Of a DNA stretch of 64,000 bases, positions 57,645 to 64,000 are shown one piece after another. The notes beneath the pieces are model-generated. The model saw only the letters and a list, made by a program, of their open reading frames with translations, ran no database searches and was not told the origin of the DNA. Position 1 is the stretch's first letter, and each line of letters begins with the position of its first letter. The DNA comes from Metamycoplasma equirhinis (GTDB taxonomy: Bacteria > Bacillota_I > Bacilli_A > Mycoplasmatales > Metamycoplasmataceae). The translations under genes were made by a program, and so were the position numbers. The DNA lies in assembly GCF_006385185.1 (NCBI RefSeq), contig NZ_VFIX01000003.1:40715-104714 (forward strand). Reading direction: 5' to 3'.

Positions 57645-58618
57645 ATTTGTTTTGCAAAAAATCTTCTCTTTTTAAATTGAAAATGTTTGATGATTAAAAA
57701 TATTGAAAAGAAAGTTATTGCGGTTAAGATTAATGCCAAAAACATGTGTCAAGCTTTTAGCTCGTGACCTCAAAAATCTAATGAAGGACCAAAATCTCTA
57801 TTTATTACCCTTAAAAATCCATTGTATTGATTTGAATTAGGCAATGTCTTTATTGTTTCTTCTATTTTAATATAAGTATTGCTTAGAAAAACTTTTCTAA
57901 ATAATCCTAACGAATAGTATCCAGGAACAAAAGTTAAAATTCTTTGTAAAAATAAAGGCATTTTTGTAATTGGAAAGTATCCACCAACCATAAAGCCACC
58001 AACAACAGAAATTAATGAAGAGAACACTGCTACTTCTGTTGGTTTTGAAAGAAAATTAACAATCAATAAAAATATTGTTGAGGTCGCTAAGATCGATATT
58101 AAAATAACTAATAAACCAAAAAATGCCATTTTAATAGTTATGTAAAATGCATGTGTAATTGCTAAATATATAAATGTCAATGAATAAATGACTGTATTAA
58201 CTAATAAAGCAGAAAACGATGTTGAAATTACATAACTTCCAATTAATACATGACCTTCAATTGGTGAGGCATTTAAAACATACTCTGTTTTTTGGATTTT
58301 ATCATCGACCATCTTTGAAGCCGCGCCCAGTGTAACTGTTATTACAGAAGTTGCCATCACAGAGCATGTCATTCAGTTGGTAATTACAGAAGTTACAATT
58401 TTATTTATCGCTAAATAATTTTCCTCAGATAAATTCTTAAAATTGCTCATTATTGAATCAACTTGTGTTTTACCTAGAAAGACAATAAATAATAAAAAAA
58501 CAATTGCCGGCGATAGAAAGCTAAACCCAAAAGCAACTTTATCTGTTACGAAAACTAAAAAATTACGCTTAACTAAATGAAAAAGTTGGCTTAGGTTTTG
58601 TTTAAATGAATTTTTCAT
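57641..58618 (-). CDS. ABC-2 type permease
   Basis: 325 residues with six hydrophobic segments and the ABC-2 exporter plan: an N-terminal cytosolic helix (LFHLVKRNFLVFVTDKVAF), a first membrane segment, an extracellular loop, and a C-terminal GGFMVGGYFPITKMPLFLQR, which is typical of the family (the P-x-x-x-x-P-x-x-L/Q region). It starts at the ATG at 58618 behind AAAGGA, overlapping the ATPase stop by about 17 bases. It probably exports a drug or lipid-like compound; the substrate is unknown. Confidence 0.87.
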
Positions 58619-59531
58619 TATGGTCTTTTCCTTTCGATACATTTAAAAATACATCATTCATATTTCCTTTGATAACCTCAAAATCTTTAGCAATATTTTT
58701 TATTTTTTCTGGCATATTTGTTATTTTTGATACATCATTTAATTTAATAGCATAATGAGAATTATTATATTCAACTTGACTTTCAAAATATTTCTCTAAA
58801 ATTTTGGTATTTTCCTCACTAAAAGGAACATAAATTTTTAAAACCGTTTTTGAATATTTAGATATCAATTCGTTAACTGTGCCTTCAATAATAATTTTTC
58901 CACTATCTAATATCGCAATGTGATTTGCTAATTCTGCTTCCTCCATATAATGAGTCGTTAAAAAGATTGTTAGGTCTTCTTTTTTGATTAAAGTTTTGAG
59001 TGCATTTCAAACTTTTTCACGATTAATAGGATCTAAGCCGGATGTTGGTTCATCTAAGAAAAGTAATTTGGGTTTATTCATTAAACCATAGGCAATATCG
59101 GCTCTTCTTTTTTGTCCGCCTGATAGTTTATTGTATTTACGCTTTAAAATATCTTTAAGATCCAAAACGCTATCCAAAAATTCAAGTCTTTCAACAGTTT
59201 GATTTTTGTTCATGCCGTAAATTGACGCCTTAAATTTTAAATTGAATTTAACATCTAAATTTTTATCTAAAACTGAATCTTGAAAAACAATGCCAATGTT
59301 ACGTTTTATTTCAATGGAGTGTTTATCAATATCTTTCTCAAAGATCCTAATCTGACCTGAATCACGAGCTAGCACTTGGCATAATATATTTATCGTTGTA
59401 GATTTACCAGCGCCATTTAGTCCTAAAAAGGCAAATATTTCACCGCTTTTTACATCAAATGAAATGTTATCCACTGCCAACTTATTTTTATAATGTTTTA
59501 TTAAATTTTTTACTTCAATTATGTTTTTCAT
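58602..59531 (-). CDS. ABC-2 type transporter ATPase
   Basis: 309 residues. Walker A GLNGAGKST, Q-loop GIVFQDSVLDKNLDVKFNL, signature LSGGQKRRADIAYGL, Walker B LLFLDEPTSGLDP, and switch LTTHYMEEAEL. These are DrrA/CcmA-type features. A 90-residue C-terminal extension is probably regulatory. First gene of a two-gene exporter operon; the ATG follows a weak RBS. One TGA-Trp lies just after the GLDP segment. Confidence 0.93.
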
Positions 59532-59592
59532 ATTTATATAATTCTATCAATTTTTAATCTTAAATTTTTTCCAATATGCCAATTAACATTGA

Positions 59593-59619
59593 ATAAAAAC
59601 CCGCGCAAGATGCGCGGGT
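59593..59619 (-). terminator. Terminator of the PHP/ATPase operon
   Basis: GC-rich perfect 8-bp stem ACCCGCGC / GCGCGGGT with an AAGAT loop. On the minus strand it is followed by a TTTTT run. It lies nine bases after the stop of the 94-residue gene. Confidence 0.85.
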
Positions 59620-59627
59620 CATTATTA

Positions 59628-59912
59628 CTAATTATTATTATATGAAGTCACAAATATTTCAAATAGATTAATTATAAATTTTAGTGAATCGTTTGTTAAA
59701 GCTTCCTCTTGAGCCACTTCAGTCACATTGACTTCAATTTTATCTTCGGCTGTTGCTAGCAATTTTAGTAAAAATTTATTGATGCTTTGTTTGTTTCAAT
59801 CTTCAGTTTTATTTAAATCGATATCAATATTAAAATTACCTTTATTATCTAAAGTATTCTTTATTTTAATATATGAAGTATCTAAGGTTTTTGAAAAATC
59901 AATTGTAATCAT
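59628..59912 (-). CDS. Small partner protein of the PHP/ATPase operon (94 residues)
   Basis: Not recognised. Acidic protein with an N-terminal beta-rich part (MITIDFSKTLDTSYIKI, NFNIDIDLN) and a C-terminal helical part (INKFLLKLLATAEDKIEV; LKFIINLFEIF). One TGA-Trp is present. Its ATG overlaps the ATPase stop by one base (TAATG), and an AGGAGG site lies inside the end of the ATPase gene. It is therefore produced with the ATPase and is likely an obligate partner, regulator or immunity-type subunit. That role is inferred from position only. Confidence 0.7.
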
Positions 59913-61594
59913 TATTTTTTATCCTCCTTAAGTTTATTTTCAATTATTTTTTCTCTTTCTTTTAACGCTTTAAATCCGCCTTCAAGGTAATATGATTCAG
60001 GTGTATCAATAGTGTCATTATTTTTAATAATTTGATTTTTAATAAATTTTTTACCTAGCTCATCATTAAATATATCTGTCGAAATAGTTGAACCGTTAAG
60101 TAAAATACCAATATTAGGGTTATGAGTAACAATAAATATCTGCCTATTTTTATCAATTTGTTTTTTAAGCAACGGAACAATTTTTGTGTAAATTGTTCGA
60201 TTATCAAGATTGTCTTCAAGTTGATCTAGCAATAAGTATTCCGAATTTTTCTCATCTTTTAATGACTCAATTGTATGAGTTATTCCAAATAAAGTTCGTT
60301 CCCCGTTTGATAAATCAACATATTTTTTATTGCCAGCGTATATAGAAATATTATTTTTAATTAGTTTTAGTATCATTTTTTTAATATCTTGCGTAAAATT
60401 TTTTGAAAAAATATCTGTCGAAAACAAATCAATAAATGTTTGCGCTTTATTTGATGATTTTAAATACTTCTTTAATATCTCTGATTTATCTTCATCACTT
60501 AATGTAAAAGCTTCAAGCCGATATTCAAGATTTTTATTATTTTTGTCTACAAAGCTTTTATTTCAATCAACAAAAATCTCATTTTTAGAGATTTCATCAT
60601 ATTTATCCCTAATTTTCGTCATGACAATTGCCATATTTTTGAAATAGTCATTTATTTTGTTGATGTCATTTATTTTGTTTGTTTGTTTATCTTTGTTTTC
60701 ACGTTCCCTTTTAATTGACTGCTCAAACGCATATTCAAATGTTTTTAAAAATATCAAATATTTATTGGCTTTGCTAGAAAATGAATTATAAATTTCGCTT
60801 AATTCAAGATTATTTTCAGCAATCAGTTTTGTCAAATCATTTATTTTTTTAATTTCGCTTTCCTCAAATAAATCATTAATTTCGTCATTTTCTAAATTAT
60901 TTAAATCATTTTTAATTGACAAAATTTCATCGTTCATTCTTTTAATGCTTTCACTTTTTTCATCTAATTTATTTTTAAGTAATTTTAGCTTTGATTTTAA
61001 AACGTCATTATCTATGCTAATAGCACTTAATGAGTTTTTATCGCCTTGTTTTAACAAGTTTTTAATTTCGCTATCAAAAGCTAAGTGAAACGAAATTGAT
61101 TTTTCATTATTATTATGATAATTACGCATCAATTCTTTTAGTTCTTCAAATTGTTCAAGAAACTTATCTTCTTTATTATTAATAATTTCATTAAAAAATT
61201 TTTCTGCGCATTTTTCTTTTTGATTTTCCACTTCGCTAGTTGATTCTAGTGCAGTTTTTCTGCTGTCATTTTGTTCAATAAACCCTGGCAATTTATCTTG
61301 AAGTTTTTTAATGCCATTTTCTTTGCTTTCTTTGCTTTCTTTTTCAAAAAAACTAGAAAAATCATTAGCTAAAAATACACCATTATCTATTTCAACACTG
61401 TCAAGTTTAAGATTTGCATTTTCATCAAGCCATTTTTCACCATTTTTTACAACAGTTTTATTTAATATTGCTTCCGCAATAATTTTTAGTAGTGTGCTTT
61501 TTCCGCTGCCTTTTTCGCCGACAATAATATTGACTTTGTCAAATAATAAATCAACATTATCATCATTTTGTTTGAAAGTGATTTTTTTTAACAT
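59912..61594 (-). CDS. SMC-like AAA ATPase, TrlF-type C-terminal half
   Basis: 560 residues. Walker A GEKGSGKST (about residues 26-34), a long coiled-coil and helical middle (about 150-330), ABC signature LSNGERTL (about 430), Walker B LLLDQLEDNLDN (about 455), and the switch IFIVTHNPNIGILL. The DQxEDNLDNR stretch followed by THNPN is what I recall from PHP-linked, TrlF-type ATPases. There the PHP domain is fused to the same chain; here it is the separate gene just upstream. Such ATPases probably sense DNA or RNA structures and drive an effector nuclease. Overlaps both neighbours. Confidence 0.83.
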
Positions 61595-62274
61595 ATTTCC
61601 CCTTTTATTAATTTATTTTCATTTATGGCAGATTTTAAACTATTAAAATTCATAGTTTCAAAATCAATGTCAACATGCGTACAGAATCTAGTATTTTCGG
61701 GATACTTTTTTCAAGAATGTGTGTCGCTAAAGTATACAACGGGTAATTTGCGAACTTTTTGAATTTTCTTAATATTAGAACTTGAAATATTCGTTGCGTC
61801 TAAAGCGTCAACTTGATAATCTTTGATATCCTCAATGTCTAAATTGTCTGCGCCTTTTCCTGCATGAGGAAAAACCATAAAGTCAAAATTATTCCTTTTA
61901 AACAATTGCACAGCTTCACCATATGAATATAATTTTTTGGAATATAAAAAATGTTCCATAGTAAATTGCTCTAATTTGCGACCATCAAAATCAGGAGAAA
62001 AAACAAAAACAGCTTGACCAATTTTATTGTCAAATCTTTTCAAATTGACTTCAAGGCCGGGTAATAAAACAATAGGTATCTTATTTTTCTTGATAATTTC
62101 AAGACGAGCTAAATAATTGGTATAGAAAAATTTTTGATGGTCAGAAAAACAAGCAACTTTCACATAGTTTTTTTTCAAAATCAATATTTTATCTTTATCG
62201 GATTCTTTTGAAACATTGCTTCCAGTTGAATTAGAATCAATAGAATGAATATGCAAATCAATTTTAAAAGCCAT
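61588..62274 (-). CDS. PHP-domain metallophosphoesterase (effector candidate)
   Basis: 228 residues containing one PHP domain with all metal-ligand motifs intact: DLHIHS (His8, His10), FSDH (Asp45, His46), GLE (Glu75), FPHAG (His137) and FSDTH (Asp184, His186). Typical substrates are phosphodiesters or polynucleotide ends. The stop overlaps the ATPase start by seven bases and the SD is AAAGGAAAA, so it is the first gene of a tightly coupled three-gene operon. It is not a DnaE or HisK fragment: length and context are distinct. Confidence 0.85.
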
Positions 62275-62287
62275 ATTTTCCTTTATA

Positions 62288-62346
62288 TTAATATAGTTAA
62301 TATAGTAAAAAATATCTACGTAATATAGACCAAAACTTTACTATAT
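62288..62346 (-). promoter_or_regulatory. Repeat-rich promoter region of the PHP/ATPase operon
   Basis: TTAATATAG occurs twice in direct tandem (62288-62296, 62297-62305), and a third near-copy, GTAATATAG, lies at 62320-62328. ATATAGTAAA (62300-62309) has a perfect inverted copy, TTTACTATAT (62337-62346), 27 bases away. This is a plausible operator for repression of the operon. Confidence 0.5.
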
Positions 62347-62522
62347 GATATGAAACTTAATAATGATTAACAGAAATATTTTTATAAATATTTTTTATCC
62401 CAAAATTTTATTATGAATTAATTAGGCCTGATGGCGAATTAATTATTAAATAAGTTTAAGTTGATATCAATTTATTAAAAATACATATCAACATAATTTT
62501 AGCCAATAAAAGAAAATTTTTT

Positions 62523-62545
62523 AAAAAAACGCAATTAAGCGTCTT
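62523..62545 (-). terminator. Terminator of asnA
   Basis: On the minus strand AAGACGC / GCGTTTT (one G-T pair) around TTAATT, then further T. It begins at the asnA stop codon. Confidence 0.7.
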
Positions 62546-63518
62546 ATAACAAATTTATTTTCTTTTCAGCGGCAAAATTATCGTTTTCGTTATCTCAAAC
62601 ACTTACTTGAACTTCGCCGATATGTTCTTTTTCTAGTAAAAACATTGCAATTCTGCTTTGACCAATGCCGCCGCCAATAGTTTGTGGTAAATACTCTGAA
62701 ATTATATTTTGATGATATGGACTAATGTTTAAAATATCAATCTCAGGTAAATTAAATTGCTTAATTAGAACTTCTTTATTTACTCTTATTCCCATGCTGC
62801 TTAGTTCTAATGTCGAATCGGTTATCTTATTATATACAATGAGATCACCATTTAGATTTCAATCATCATAATCCTTTGCACGATTTGAATGTGGTTTGCC
62901 ATCGGCTAACTTTTTGCCGATGCTAATAATAAAAACGGAACCTCATTTTTTTACCGCTTCATATTCTCTTTTTTCAGCACAAATATTAGGATACAAATTA
63001 TATAATTCTTCTGATGATATAAAATGAATATCTTGATTTAGTTTATTATTTAATTGAGGATATATTTGATTGATTTCTTTTTCAGTTTCAATTAAACAAT
63101 TGTATATTTTTCTAACTATGCTTTTAAGAAATTCAACATTGCGGTCGTTTTTTTTAATAATTAATTCTCAATCTCATTGATCAACATAAAATGAATGAAA
63201 TTGGTCAATAGTTTCTTCTTTTCGAATTGCATTCATATCAGTATAAATGCCCTCATAAGTATTGAAATTATATTTTTTGAGAGCGTGTCTTTTTCATTTT
63301 GCAAGTGAATGGACAATTTCGAGATCAGATGAAATATTATTAGCCTTAAATTTAACAGGTTCGTCACCATTTAGTGAATCATTTAGTCCACTTGTTGATT
63401 GTACAAAAAGGGGCGCACTAACTCTCACTAAATTAAGTTCTTTTGCTAACTTTGACGAAAAGATAGTTTTTAATTTATCAATTGCAAATTGAGTTTCCTT
63501 AATCGTTAGTTTTCTCAT
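62544..63518 (-). CDS. asnA: Aspartate-ammonia ligase (AsnA)
   Basis: ATP-dependent synthesis of asparagine from aspartate and ammonia, of class II aminoacyl-tRNA synthetase fold. 324 residues. Motifs: [56 protein letters not shown], and the C-terminal [18 protein letters not shown]. Several TGA-Trp codons are included. Ammonia would be available from arginine or methylarginine breakdown. Monocistronic by its terminator. Confidence 0.95.
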
Positions 63519-63541
63519 AATATTAATATTATAGATATTTA

Positions 63542-64000
63542 TTAAATTACTTCATTTAAATATTGAATTATCATTTTGCGAATAATTTGAGCATCATAAC
63601 TATTAGTGTTATCGCTAAATGTAACAAAAGCCTTATTGATTCAATATAATGATTGCAAAATTGAAAATTCTATCTTTTCTTTTGCATGATTTATGCATAA
63701 ATAACCACCTTGATGAAATTTAAAATCAACAAGATTATTTTTATTCCGGCAATCAATACAGCCAAATTCAATGTTAGGATTTATACCTTCAATTTCTAAT
63801 AATTTATACAGTAAATATGCCATCACGATATTTTTTTTGGAATCTAAAAATTTTATTGATTCTTTATAAGCATCAATAAAATTTTGTCATTTTATAGAAT
63901 TGATTTTGTTTAGGAAAAATTCTAGGTCAATATATTCTTGTTTTAGCATTACATTTATTGGAAATGAAATAATTGTATTTGCTCTTTTTAATCTAGGCAA
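63542..64000 (-). CDS. recO: DNA repair protein RecO (partial, 5' end outside window)
   Basis: The last 152 codons of a RecO homologue, which mediates RecA loading in recombination repair. The zinc-ribbon region is recognisable: FGCIDCRNKNN, then FHQGGYLCINH. The segment before it (MMAYLLYKLLEIEGINPN) matches the RecO helical domain. The frame continues off the right edge of the window. It ends 23 bases upstream of asnA on the same strand. Confidence 0.85.

Noticed and set aside
62275-62543. CRISPR-like repeat array upstream of the PHP operon
   Set aside because: The repeats are only 9-10 bases, adjacent or inverted, without uniform spacers; an operator is more plausible.

Overview
The window reads as a mollicute chromosome of the Mycoplasma hominis cluster (Metamycoplasma-type). 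It is very AT-rich, and many genes read through only if TGA encodes Trp. It has a reduced gene set with HrcA/CIRCE control, and a P80-P60-HinT locus in the order described for M. hominis. The species cannot be fixed from sequence alone. No IS element, CRISPR array or rRNA gene was seen.

Layout. 1-9.1 kb: the start of dnaE (minus, running off the left edge), a DnaB/DnaD-type and a DnaI-type primosome gene, tRNA-Cys and tRNA-Arg, then CIRCE-hrcA-grpE and lon. 9.4-16.6 kb: gap and gpmI (minus), a dimethylargininase-like gene, and two clusters of paralogous small membrane proteins flanking gpmI, one of them frameshifted. 16.7-26 kb: tRNA-Leu and tRNA-Lys, then a single 2,937-residue coiled-coil surface protein behind an 18-bp poly(A) promoter tract. 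26-33 kb: a P37-type lipoprotein and fused double permease (minus), divergent from an S1-protein/pgi-like/ldh/ABC-ATPase operon. 33-38 kb: mgtA with a 22-codon leader ORF, a frameshifted small gene with simple repeats, prs and rsmG. 38-48 kb: a 2,776-residue FtsX/MacB-type permease with its ATPase. 48-57.6 kb: a LicD-like gene, P80-P60-hinT, pncB, and two tandem NrnA-like DHH phosphoesterases. 57.6-64 kb (all minus): an ABC-2 type exporter, a three-gene PHP/SMC-like ATPase/small-protein operon, asnA and the end of recO.

How the genes work together. Central metabolism is represented by lower-glycolysis enzymes (gap, gpmI, ldh). The pgi homologue has lost most recognisable catalytic residues, which fits a lineage living largely on arginine. 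The dimethylargininase-like enzyme would feed methylarginines to citrulline. Much of the coding capacity goes to the surface: the giant coiled-coil protein, the giant permease, P80/P60, P37 and the small membrane families.

The best candidate for an undescribed system is the operon at 59628-62274. It resembles TrlF-type PHP-ATPase proteins split into two polypeptides plus a 94-residue partner, with tandem and inverted repeats in its promoter. The likely phase-variable promoter of the giant surface protein is the second most interesting signal. All homology statements rest on recognised motifs read by eye; no database search was run.
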